Shown here in pieces: positions 1 to 9,126 of a stretch of DNA of 64,000 bases (the stretch's first letter is position 1; each line of letters begins with the position of its first letter). Source of the stretch: Marinobacter excellens HL-55 (GTDB lineage Bacteria > Pseudomonadota > Gammaproteobacteria > Pseudomonadales > Oleiphilaceae); contig LJZQ01000005.1 of the NCBI GenBank assembly GCA_001314845.1, positions 43,755-107,754 on the forward strand, read 5' to 3'. The notes below the pieces were generated by a model. That model did no database searches. It saw only the letters and a list, made by a program, of their open reading frames with translations, and was not told the DNA's origin. The position numbers and the translations under genes are program-made.

Positions 1-1416
1 CAATCTTCCGTCGATATCTCTCAGGAAGCTGAAAATGGTATCGCCCGGTGTCAGCGTCTCGTTAAGGGCAGCCTCAAGGCTGGTGCTGCCGGCCCATTTA
101 CCCGTGACGATGCCAGCTCCAGTTTCGCCTGGCAGGCTCTGGAAGTAGGGCAGAGTGATTGCGCCCTGGTGCACTTGCACATCAGCGGCAGCAGTCACTA
201 TGTCGTTGGTAGGATCTTGCAATGCAAGCCCTTGAACTGTTGCTAAATTGGCCGCCTCAGTCTTTTCATAAAAGAAAGACGGGCGAGGCACAGGCATATG
301 CAGGGTGTTCCCAATTTCGGCTGGGATTGCGTTACCTATGGCCGTTGGCGTAGCTGTTTGTAGCGCTGCGAGGAGATCGGTGACCGCACTTAATTCCTGA
401 GCAGTAAGGTCGCTTTGATCAATCGTTCCTCCTTGCAATCCAGCTGCAACCTCTTGCAGTTCACCAAGCTTGGTAGTCAACTGGGAAAAGTTCAGGCTCG
501 GGTAATTGTCTCTTACGGCTTTCAGCAGGGCAGTAAAGCCAACTTTTTGACCGAGAGCCTGACCAAATGCTGCCGGTGCCATCATTGCCCGCAATACATC
601 AGTGTCAGAATTGGTTGTAAACGTATATGCCAGGGCAGACTCTGACCCTGTACCTGCCGCCGCTAAGAACCCGTTTGCTAGCTGATCGGAAACCTGAAGG
701 ATTGTCTTAACGTTACTAAGAGCTGCGTTGCCCAAGACTCCATCCGCAAGCGCTAAATCCTGGGTTGACCGCTCGATTGGCTTCCCGTTTGCCCCTACAA
801 CGTCATCGGTAACGATGACCAGATACTTTTGACCTTTTGCTAGTGGCTCAAGGGGCACAATTCGAACCGCATTATTGGTACCACCATCGACGCTTACAAC
901 GTCAGCCCGGAAATTTGGCTCCTCAAGATCAAGTCCCTGACCGAAGGGGTTGGCGGTGACAATGCTGGTGGGGTTGGTGTTGGGCAGCGCTAGCGGCGCA
1001 GATTCGACGGCAGGCGCTACGTTGAGTGGTCGTAAAAACACCGTGGCATTCGCCATGACCGATGCTGGGTTCAACTCACCATCGAATTTGAGAGTAAAAG
1101 CGCCTGAGGTCGAGAAGCCTGAAAGGCGGTTTACTGCGTCATCTGCTGGTGTCGTGTCGGTGGATAAGCCAGTGAAATCGTAGTTGGCACTTTGTGTGGC
1201 ACCGAGAAGCAGAATTAAGTCCGAGTTAATTGGGAATGCTGACTCTGCTGCAATCGGGTTGGGATTGTAAATCGGGCGCACAATTGATCTGTCAATCGTG
1301 GTGTCGGTAATTTTGTATTCCGGATTCGCATTACCCCCATCGTTGGCGCTATCAAAGCAGCCAGTCAACCCAAGGGAAGAAGCCACGGCAAGACTTATTA
1401 GAGTTTTCTTGAACAT
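1..1416 (-). CDS. VolA/Pla-1-type surface lipase, N-terminal part (runs off the window)
   Basis: The reading frame begins with ATG at 1416 and is open to base 1, giving 472 codons without a stop; the rest lies outside the window. The N-terminus is a lipoprotein signal peptide with lipobox LTGC (Cys near residue 20), followed by a Ser/Asp/Asn/Gly-rich stretch. The visible part resembles the N-terminal domain of the VolA/Pla-1/Cef extracellular lipase family, with a Big-like segment and the phrases FDGELNPASV and VIVTDDVVGANG. Family members are surface-exposed (lyso)phospholipases or lipases that release fatty acids outside the cell. The catalytic alpha/beta-hydrolase part, with its GxSxG serine, should lie beyond base 1 and cannot be checked. 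The gene is divergent from fumarase. Confidence 0.8.
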   Translation of the reverse strand, partial: MFKKTLISLAVASSLGLTGCFDSANDGGNANPEYKITDTTIDRSIVRPIYNPNPIAAESAFPINSDLILLLGATQSANYDFTGLSTDTTPADDAVNRLSGFSTSGAFTLKFDGELNPASVMANATVFLRPLNVAPAVESAPLALPNTNPTSIVTANPFGQGLDLEEPNFRADVVSVDGGTNNAVRIVPLEPLAKGQKYLVIVTDDVVGANGKPIERSTQDLALADGVLGNAALSNVKTILQVSDQLANGFLAAAGTGSESALAYTFTTNSDTDVLRAMMAPAAFGQALGQKVGFTALLKAVRDNYPSLNFSQLTTKLGELQEVAAGLQGGTIDQSDLTAQELSAVTDLLAALQTATPTAIGNAIPAEIGNTLHMPVPRPSFFYEKTEAANLATVQGLALQDPTNDIVTAAADVQVHQGAITLPYFQSLPGETGAGIVTGKWAGSTSLEAALNETLTPGDTIFSFLRDIDGRL

Positions 1417-1779
1417 GGGTGGAACCTTTTCCTGTTGTTGTGTCGTTATATCCGGCTTAGACGGAACCGGTCGGCCCCTGAATTCCGTTCTTATGCCTGT
1501 TCTGCTTATTTGTCTGAAATCGTAGCCAGCACTTAAAGCCAATTACTGTATCGTCGACTATAGCGACAGTCTGGCAAGTGTTGATCAGCCAAAAGTGTGA
1601 TTCTGCTTTTGGAATTCCTCCTCGCACAGTTGGAGTGGCCTCTCAGAAAAATAGTGGGCAGCGCGGGGTTTGTCGAGTTCTAATCTGTTCGTTTCTGGTA
1701 AACTCTAGCTCCTTCATAAGCAGGGGCTGCCTCGGCGGCTCTGCGCACTTCCGATAATCAGAAAGCTGATGAGGCGACT
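1417..1779. other. Divergent intergenic region between the lipase gene and fumarase
   Basis: This is the only gene-free stretch over 300 bases. It must hold promoters for both flanking genes. No hairpin terminator, tRNA or convincing short gene is visible. There are AT-rich stretches near 1681-1704 (possible -10 elements TAATCT or TAAACT) upstream of fumarase, but no well-spaced -35 partner. The small ORF at 1298-1525 overlaps the lipase start and looks spurious. Confidence 0.5.
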
Positions 1780-3294
1780 ATGACCACCGTTATCCGCCAG
1801 GACGACCTGATCGAAAGCGTAGCCGATGCGCTGCAGTTTATTTCCTACTATCACCCGAAAGATTTTATCCAGGGTGTTTACGAGGCCTATCAGCGGGAAG
1901 AGTCCCAGGCGGCCAAGGATGCCATTGCCCAGATTCTGATCAACTCCCGCATGTGCGCCCAGGGCCATCGCCCGATCTGTCAGGACACTGGTATCGTGAC
2001 CGTGTTCGTGAACATCGGCATGGATGTGAAGTTTGAGTGCGATCAGCCGCTGGACGACGTGATCAACGAAGGCGTGCGCCGGGCCTACACGCATCCGGAC
2101 AACGTGCTGCGGGCGTCGGTACTGGCCGATCCAGATGGCAAGCGCCAGAACACCAAAGACAACACCCCTGCGATTATTCATTACAAGATGGTGCCGGGTA
2201 ACACCGTTGAGATCCACGTGGCGGCCAAAGGCGGCGGCTCTGAGGCCAAGTCCAAGTTCGCCATGCTGAACCCGTCGGACTCGGTGGTGGACTGGGTTTT
2301 GAAGATGGTGCCGCAGATGGGCGCTGGCTGGTGTCCGCCGGGCATGCTGGGCATCGGCATTGGTGGTACCGCTGAAAAGGCGATGGAGCTGGCGAAAGAA
2401 TCCTTGCTGGAGCCTATCGATATTCACGAGCTGCAGGCCCGTGGCGCATCTAACCGCGCTGAGGAGCTTCGTCTGGAATTGTTTGAGAAGGTTAACGAGC
2501 TGGGTATTGGTGCCCAGGGCCTGGGTGGCCTGACCACGGTGCTGGATGTGAAGGTGAAGGACTTCCCGACCCACGCAGCCAATAAGCCGGTGGCGATTAT
2601 TCCGAACTGCGCGGCAACGCGCCACGCGCACTTCACCCTGGATGGCAGTGGTCCATCTCTGCAGACACCGCCAAGCCTGGACGACTGGCCGGAAATCACC
2701 TGGGAAGTGGGTGCTAACGTACGCCGGGTAAACCTGGACACCGTCACCCCGGAAGACGTCAAAGACTGGCAGCCGGGTGAAACTGTGCTGCTGTCCGGCA
2801 AGATGCTGACCGGTCGTGATGCTGCTCATAAGAAGATGGTGGACATGATCGAGCGGGGCGAAGAGCTGCCTGTGGATCTGAAAGGTCGCTTCATCTATTA
2901 CGTGGGCCCTGTGGATCCCATTCGTGAAGAAGTGGTTGGCCCTGCTGGCCCCACCACCGCGACCCGGATGGACAAGTTCACCCGCACCATGCTGGAGAAA
3001 ACCGGCCTGACCGGTATGATCGGCAAGGCGGAGCGTGGTCAGGTAGCGATCGATGCCATCAAGGAATTCGGTGCGGTGTATCTGATGGCGGTCGGCGGCG
3101 CAGCCTATCTGGTGTCCAAGGCCATCAAAGGCGCTGAAGTTGTGGCCTTCGAAGAGCTGGGTATGGAAGCGATCTACGAGTTTGAAGTAGAGGACATGCC
3201 GGTGACCGTGGCGGTCGATTCCCGCGGCAGCTCGGTGCACCAGACCGGTCCGGTCGAGTGGCACGACAAGATCATTGCTGCGAAAGCGGTGTGA
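1780..3294 (+). CDS. fumA: Class I (iron-sulfur) fumarate hydratase
   Basis: Catalyses reversible hydration of fumarate to L-malate in the TCA cycle, using a [4Fe-4S] cluster. At 504 aa it has the two-domain class I layout (alpha-type N-terminal half, beta-type C-terminal half in one chain), unlike class II FumC. Cys67 (in RPICQDTG), Cys185 (GWCPPG) and Cys277 (NCAATRHAH) are spaced like the three cluster ligands of this class. ATG 1780 follows a GAGG ribosome site. It is a single-gene unit with a hairpin after the stop. FumA and FumB cannot be told apart from sequence, so the symbol is by convention. Confidence 0.93.
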   Translation: MTTVIRQDDLIESVADALQFISYYHPKDFIQGVYEAYQREESQAAKDAIAQILINSRMCAQGHRPICQDTGIVTVFVNIGMDVKFECDQPLDDVINEGVRRAYTHPDNVLRASVLADPDGKRQNTKDNTPAIIHYKMVPGNTVEIHVAAKGGGSEAKSKFAMLNPSDSVVDWVLKMVPQMGAGWCPPGMLGIGIGGTAEKAMELAKESLLEPIDIHELQARGASNRAEELRLELFEKVNELGIGAQGLGGLTTVLDVKVKDFPTHAANKPVAIIPNCAATRHAHFTLDGSGPSLQTPPSLDDWPEITWEVGANVRRVNLDTVTPEDVKDWQPGETVLLSGKMLTGRDAAHKKMVDMIERGEELPVDLKGRFIYYVGPVDPIREEVVGPAGPTTATRMDKFTRTMLEKTGLTGMIGKAERGQVAIDAIKEFGAVYLMAVGGAAYLVSKAIKGAEVVAFEELGMEAIYEFEVEDMPVTVAVDSRGSSVHQTGPVEWHDKIIAAKAV

Positions 3295-3317
3295 TCTGAC
3301 GGCTCTTTAGTCTCAGT

Positions 3318-3346
3318 GCGGCCTTGAGCGTTTTGCTCAGGGCTGC
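3318..3346. terminator. Hairpin between convergent fumA and atl
   Basis: A 12-bp stem (two G-U type pairs) with a 5-nt GTTTT loop lies just after fumA and overlaps the 3' end of atl. There is no strong U run, so intrinsic termination is plausible but not certain. Confidence 0.5.
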
Positions 3347-3660
3347 CACTGAAAACCTTTCATTTTTACCCTTCCTTTATACACGTCCACCCCTTCGAGT
3401 CTTAGTTTCTCGGTTTGAAGCTGGCAGGTTTCTGTGCCTTCAGGAAAAGCGATCTGGCCGTTGCTGCGGATAACGCGGTGCCAGGGAATGCTGTGGCCGG
3501 CGGGCAGTCTGCCCAGGGCCCGGCCAACAAAGCGCGCCTGGCGGCCAAGGCCGGCCATGGCGGCAACCTGACCGTAGCTGGCCACTTTCCCTTCCGGGAT
3601 CGCGGCCACTACTTGCCAGATTTTCTGCTCTTTGCTGGGTTCGGTGTCGAACTCGTCCAC
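3337..3660 (-). CDS. atl: Alkyltransferase-like protein Atl (MGMT homologue lacking the active Cys)
   Basis: A 107-residue protein with the C-terminal O6-methylguanine-DNA methyltransferase fold. The acceptor motif PCHRV reads PWHRV: Trp60 replaces the reactive Cys, the hallmark of Atl proteins (E. coli YbaZ type). Such proteins bind O6-alkylguanine, flip the base and channel the lesion to nucleotide excision repair without repairing it themselves. The helix-turn-helix region (SYGQVAAMAG) and the arginine finger of GRQARFVGRAL are intact. It lies 23 bp behind the SDR gene on the same strand, so the two are probably cotranscribed. Confidence 0.88.
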   Translation of the reverse strand: MDEFDTEPSKEQKIWQVVAAIPEGKVASYGQVAAMAGLGRQARFVGRALGRLPAGHSIPWHRVIRSNGQIAFPEGTETCQLQTEKLRLEGVDVYKGRVKMKGFQWQP

Positions 3661-3683
3661 GCAAAGCGTCGCTTTGAGTCTGA

Positions 3684-4445
3684 CTACAGGCGCAGGGCGC
3701 CGTCCACTTCGATCATCCGGCCGGAAACGTAGTCATTCTCGAAAATGAACGCCACGGCAGAGGCAATTTCCTCCGGCTTACCCATACGCTTGAGGGGAAT
3801 GCCTGCAGTCATTTTCTCCAATGCTTCAGGTTTCATGGAGGCGGTCATTTCGGTTTCGATAAAGCCGGGGGCGATGCCCATGCAGCGGATGCCGTAGCGG
3901 GCCAGCTCTTTGGCCCAGACCGGCACCAGGGCGGAGACGCCGGCTTTGGCGGCGGAGTAGTTGCTCTGGCCCATGTTGCCGGCGCGGGAGATAGACGCGA
4001 TGTTGATGATAGCGCCCTGGTCGCCGTTCTCAATCATGCGGGTGGCGGCTTCACGGCCGCACAGGAACACGCCGGTGAGGTTAACATTGATCACCGATTG
4101 CCACTGGCTCAGCTCCATGCGTTTGTCGAGTTTACCGTCTTTGAATTTCACCATCAGGCCGTCGCGCAGGATGCCGGCGTTGTTCACCAGTCCGTTGAGG
4201 TGGCCGAAGTCGTTGACAATGGCCTGGAAGGTTTTCTCGACGTCTTCTTCTTTGGCAACGTTGCAAACGTAGGTTTTGGCGTCGCTGCCAGCTTTTTTGC
4301 AGGCTTCGGCGGCTTCAGCCAGTTTGTCTTCCATAAGGTCGATAAGGGCGACTTTGGCGCCTTTAGCAGCCAGGTATTCGGCCATGGCACGGCCGAGGCC
4401 CTGGCCGCCGCCGGTGATTGCAATAACAGAATCTTGAAGTTTCAT
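3684..4445 (-). CDS. SDR-family 3-oxoacyl-ACP reductase-like oxidoreductase
   Basis: A classical short-chain dehydrogenase of 253 aa. The cofactor motif TGGGQGLG is at residues 11-18, NNAG at 88-91, and the catalytic set is Ser151, Tyr163 and Lys167 (YSAAK). It ends in the usual SG-x-x-I-x-V-DG substrate/oligomer region. FabG-like reduction of a 3-ketoacyl thioester with NAD(P)H is likely, but SDR substrates cannot be read from sequence. The insertion VKFKDGKLDKRMELSQW before the active site is longer than in housekeeping FabG. First gene of a probable two-gene unit with atl. Confidence 0.8.
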   Translation of the reverse strand: MKLQDSVIAITGGGQGLGRAMAEYLAAKGAKVALIDLMEDKLAEAAEACKKAGSDAKTYVCNVAKEEDVEKTFQAIVNDFGHLNGLVNNAGILRDGLMVKFKDGKLDKRMELSQWQSVINVNLTGVFLCGREAATRMIENGDQGAIINIASISRAGNMGQSNYSAAKAGVSALVPVWAKELARYGIRCMGIAPGFIETEMTASMKPEALEKMTAGIPLKRMGKPEEIASAVAFIFENDYVSGRMIEVDGALRL

Positions 4446-4517
4446 GGTTTGCCCTAATTAAGATCAGAGGTGGTTTTAGGTTCTCTGTGTGTCTGAGCGT
4501 TTTTATAAGGAGGCATT

Positions 4518-5057
4518 TTGCCCGTTTTCCTTTTTCTTTTCATTATTATGCCCATCGCCGAGATGGTGGTGCTGATCAAAGTAGGCGGCATGATCGGGGT
4601 GCTGAACACCATCGGCTTGGTATTGCTGACGGCGGTGATCGGTGCCTGGCTGCTGCGTCAACAGGGCTTGGCGACGCTTCTGAGGGCTAATCAGCGGCTG
4701 AACAGCGGTGAGTTGCCGGCGAAGGAAGTAGCTGAAGGGTTGATTCTGGCGGTGGGTGGTGCCTTGCTGCTGACGCCGGGGTTCATCACCGATGCCGTGG
4801 GCTTTGCATGTTTGCTGCCCGGGTCACGCCATTGGCTGGCCGCCAAAGCGCTGAAACGGATGACGGTTGCGGGGCAGGGGCACAGCTTTACCTTCCGTGC
4901 GGGTGGCGGTGCCGGACCGTTCGGGCAAGGGTCTTCCCAGGGACACGGGCCGTTTGGGCCGCAACGCCCGTTTGATCGGGATGCCAACGGCGACATTATC
5001 GAAGGCGAGTATCAGGATCAGACCGAATCAGACCGGGACAGGCTCGAAAAAAAGTAA
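4518..5057 (+). CDS. fxsA: FxsA family inner-membrane protein
   Basis: A 179-residue membrane protein with hydrophobic segments near residues 1-18, 25-45 and 70-95 and a Gly/Gln-rich hydrophilic tail. FxsA of E. coli suppresses F-plasmid exclusion of phage T7 when overproduced; its normal role is unclear. Position just before groES-groEL matches the gammaproteobacterial arrangement. The start is TTG at 4518, chosen because a full AAGGAGG ribosome site ends 4 nt before it; the first ATG (4548) would remove much of the first membrane segment. Confidence 0.85.
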   Translation: MPVFLFLFIIMPIAEMVVLIKVGGMIGVLNTIGLVLLTAVIGAWLLRQQGLATLLRANQRLNSGELPAKEVAEGLILAVGGALLLTPGFITDAVGFACLLPGSRHWLAAKALKRMTVAGQGHSFTFRAGGGAGPFGQGSSQGHGPFGPQRPFDRDANGDIIEGEYQDQTESDRDRLEKK

Positions 5058-5076
5058 ATTTTTTTCATCGCAGGGT

Positions 5077-5104
5077 GTTGAAAAGCCTTTGGTGAGCCCC
5101 ATTT
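5077..5104 (+). promoter_or_regulatory. Sigma-32 heat-shock promoter of groES-groEL
   Basis: GTTGAAA (5077-5083), a 13-bp spacer, then CCCCATTT (5097-5104) matches the sigma-32 consensus CTTGAAA-N13/14-CCCCATNT at all but one position. It lies about 155 bp before groES, so the mRNA would have a long 5' leader. Confidence 0.85.
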
Positions 5105-5258
5105 ACATTGCACAGATTCGCCGCGGGCTGACAAGCGCTGTCTTTCAGTTGCCAGGCAGTCCGGGCAATTTGTCGGGCCGGATGTTTCCGGTCAGACACT
5201 TTTAAACATGTAACTGTCATCGCCGCATTCGTGATGTGGCTATTGGAGAAGCAGAGCA

Positions 5259-5546
5259 ATGAAAATTCGTCCGTTACACGATCGAGTTGTCGTGCGCCGT
5301 AAGGAAGAAGAAGAGAAAACTGCAGGTGGCATAGTGCTGCCGGGTAACGCCAAAGAGAAGCCGTCCCAGGGCGAAGTGATCGCAGTGGGCAACGGTCGCA
5401 TTCTGGATAATGGTGAAACCCGTGCTCTGGCAGTCAAAGTCGGTGACACCGTTGTTTTTGGCCAGTATTCAGGCAACACCGTTAAGGTCGACGGTGAAGA
5501 GCTGCTCATCATGAGCGAAAACGACATTTATGGCGTGCTTGAGTGA
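5259..5546 (+). CDS. groES: Co-chaperonin GroES (Hsp10)
   Basis: 95 aa, the normal length. It begins [18 protein letters not shown] and has the mobile loop around residues 16-32 ([13 protein letters not shown]) that docks on GroEL. Seven copies cap the GroEL ring and make the closed folding chamber. It is first in the groES-groEL operon behind the sigma-32 promoter; GGAG lies about 10 nt before ATG. Confidence 0.98.
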   Translation: MKIRPLHDRVVVRRKEEEEKTAGGIVLPGNAKEKPSQGEVIAVGNGRILDNGETRALAVKVGDTVVFGQYSGNTVKVDGEELLIMSENDIYGVLE

Positions 5547-5603
5547 TCGCATAAGCGACAGGCAATAACGCTAATTAATCCGATGGGTTTCATTTCGGTT
5601 TAA

Positions 5604-7280
<1,677 letters not shown>

Positions 7281-7336
7281 TGCCGGCCAGGTCCTTACCA
7301 GGTCTCAGCTTCTGAGACTTGGCCTGATCTACCTTG

Positions 7337-7384
7337 AAAAACCCCGCGTTGGTTCACACTGACGCGGGGTTTTTCGTTTTTTTG
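7337..7384 (+). terminator. Rho-independent terminator of groESL
   Basis: A-rich left flank, CCCCGCGT / ACGCGGGG stem with a 12-nt loop, then TTTTTCGTTTTTTT. This is a strong intrinsic terminator; the U tract ends just before a misleading ATG at 7387. Confidence 0.93.
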
Positions 7385-7405
7385 TCATGAACTTGACCAA
7401 AGGCT

Positions 7406-7433
7406 TTGTTAGACTCGGTTACCCGTTTAATAA
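7406..7433 (+). promoter_or_regulatory. Candidate sigma-70 promoter for gspN-C-D
   Basis: TTGTTA (7406-7411), 16-bp spacer, TAATAA (7428-7433). It lies between the groEL terminator and gspN. If real, transcription starts near 7440 and supports the gspN start at 7447 over ATG 7387. Confidence 0.4.
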
Positions 7434-7446
7434 CGTGCAAAACTCA

Positions 7447-8238
7447 ATGACTGAACCCCGTTCCAAGCCCTTCCTGCGTCCCGGCAAAATCCTGCTTTTG
7501 CTGATGCTGGGTGTGTTTGTCTATGGCCTTGTGCTGGTGCTCTGGGTGCCAGCGGGCTGGGTTTGGTATCAGGCGTCCCGTCATGTGCAAATGCCACCTC
7601 AGGTTGAAATTCGCCAGGTGTCGGGCCGACTGTGGGATGGCGCCGCTGGCGTGGTCGTCGCGGGTTTTCCTGCCCGGGTGCAGTGGCAGCTGGGTTGGCC
7701 TTCATTGACTGGCCTGCAATTACCGATTGGTTTTTCTTTGGCTTCGTCACAATCCAGAGTTGATGGAGCTGCTAGCATCGGTTGGCCTGGCAGTCTGGAT
7801 ATTAGTGCACAGGGCCAGATTGCGGTTGTGGAATTTGAAGATCTGATTCGCCAGAGTGGCGGAGCGATGATTGAAGGTTTGGTGAATATTGACCGGCTGC
7901 GTCTGATTTGGAATGACAATCGGTTGCAACAAGCCGATGGCATGGGGCGTTGGGATGGTGGTCAGGTCAGTTGGCCCATGGGTAATCAGACCGGGCAAGC
8001 AACGTTCCCGCCGATGCAGGCAAACCTGGATACCACCGACGGCGGCGTTGCGCTGACCGTGGCGGAGCAGGGCGGTGATGGCCCGGCGGCTGACGCCAGT
8101 ATTCTGTGGAATGGCGTGATGGAAGTTCGCGTGTACAAGCGCATGGTTGATCTGGCCCAGCAGCCCTGGCCAGATACGGCGGGCCCAAATGATGTTGTGT
8201 TCCGGGTACGTCAGCCGATCTTGCCGGGTGGTTTCTGA
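7447..8238 (+). CDS. gspN: Type II secretion protein N
   Basis: 263 aa with one N-terminal membrane anchor (about residues 14-36, ending in LVLVLWVPAGWVW) and a periplasmic beta-rich domain typical of GspN (QVSGRLWDGAAG, VQWQLGWPSL). GspN is an accessory inner-membrane component of the general secretion pathway. An upstream in-frame ATG at 7387 would add 20 residues, but it abuts the groEL terminator and lacks a ribosome site, so 7447 is preferred. The stop is one base before gspC, indicating one operon. Confidence 0.82.
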   Translation: MTEPRSKPFLRPGKILLLLMLGVFVYGLVLVLWVPAGWVWYQASRHVQMPPQVEIRQVSGRLWDGAAGVVVAGFPARVQWQLGWPSLTGLQLPIGFSLASSQSRVDGAASIGWPGSLDISAQGQIAVVEFEDLIRQSGGAMIEGLVNIDRLRLIWNDNRLQQADGMGRWDGGQVSWPMGNQTGQATFPPMQANLDTTDGGVALTVAEQGGDGPAADASILWNGVMEVRVYKRMVDLAQQPWPDTAGPNDVVFRVRQPILPGGF

Positions 8239-8239
8239 A

Positions 8240-9094
8240 ATGACCGGGTTAACTGTGCGTCACCAGGAAAGACTGTCGAGGGTGTTGGCCAATCTGTTAT
8301 TGGTCATACTGGTGGTTTATTTGGGCGTTGTGCTGGCCAAGCTGACCTGGCTCTATGCCTGGTCTGACCGGCCGGTGCCAAGCGTGCCCTCTCAGGTTGC
8401 AGGGCAGTCCGGGGGCGCGAACCGTGCGCCCCAGATGTCGATTGCCGGCTATGACTTTTTTGGTCGCGCAGCGCGTCAAGTGGCTGTGGCGGAGGCGGTG
8501 CGCCGCAACGCTCCCGAAACCGGGCTCAGATTGCGGCTTGAGGGGGTGCTGATAGGGCAGCGGCCCGAAGACTCCGGTGCTATAGTTGCCGGAAGTGACG
8601 GCGAAACCGAGTATTACCGGGTGGGTGAGAGTTTACCAGGCAATGCGGAGTTGGCTGAGGTAGAGTCAGACCGAATATTGATTCGTCGCGGTGGCCGATA
8701 TGAATCGCTGGCTTTTGAGGAACAGCTGGACTCTTCGACGATGGTTGCAGAGGCGGAAGTTCCGACGGCAGAATCACCAGACGATTTTCTGGCCGATGCA
8801 CGGCAACAGCTGGATGCGCAGGGAGCGGCAGCATTAGCTGCTTATGGCTTGCAGCCAGCGGACGACAGCGGCTTTGCGGGTTACGTTTACGACGGTTCAA
8901 ACCCGATGCTCAACGCAGTCAATCTGCGCCAGGGTGATGTCATTACGGCCATTAACGGCCAGCGCCTGGGTGATTTAGAACAAGATAAAGCACTGCTGGA
9001 AGACTGGCGTAACCAGGCCCAGCTGGATATTGAAATAGAGCGTGACGGGTCCGTACTCACCGTCAGCTATGCCATACCCGAACAGTGGCGCTGA
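8240..9094 (+). CDS. gspC: Type II secretion inner-membrane protein C
   Basis: 284 aa. A cytoplasmic tail of about 17 residues, one membrane helix (about 18-40, LLLVILVVYLGVVLAKLTW), a homology-region domain (about 75-160, with RLEGVLIGQRPEDSGAIV) and a C-terminal PDZ-like domain (VNLRQGDVITAINGQRL). GspC links the inner-membrane platform to the GspD secretin. ATG 8240 lies 1 bp after gspN; the in-frame extension to 8147 overlaps gspN and was not used. Confidence 0.88.
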   Translation: MTGLTVRHQERLSRVLANLLLVILVVYLGVVLAKLTWLYAWSDRPVPSVPSQVAGQSGGANRAPQMSIAGYDFFGRAARQVAVAEAVRRNAPETGLRLRLEGVLIGQRPEDSGAIVAGSDGETEYYRVGESLPGNAELAEVESDRILIRRGGRYESLAFEEQLDSSTMVAEAEVPTAESPDDFLADARQQLDAQGAAALAAYGLQPADDSGFAGYVYDGSNPMLNAVNLRQGDVITAINGQRLGDLEQDKALLEDWRNQAQLDIEIERDGSVLTVSYAIPEQWR

Positions 9095-9126
9095 TCGGGA
9101 ACATTACAACAGGACGATACCGCCAG

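Noticed and set aside
1714..3264. 516-codon minus-strand ORF opposite fumA
   Set aside because: Antisense shadow of a conserved enzyme; composition is His/Arg/Gln-rich with no family features or ribosome site.
7387..7446. N-terminal extension of gspN from ATG 7387
   Set aside because: Lies at the groEL terminator U tract, without a ribosome site; a candidate promoter overlaps it.
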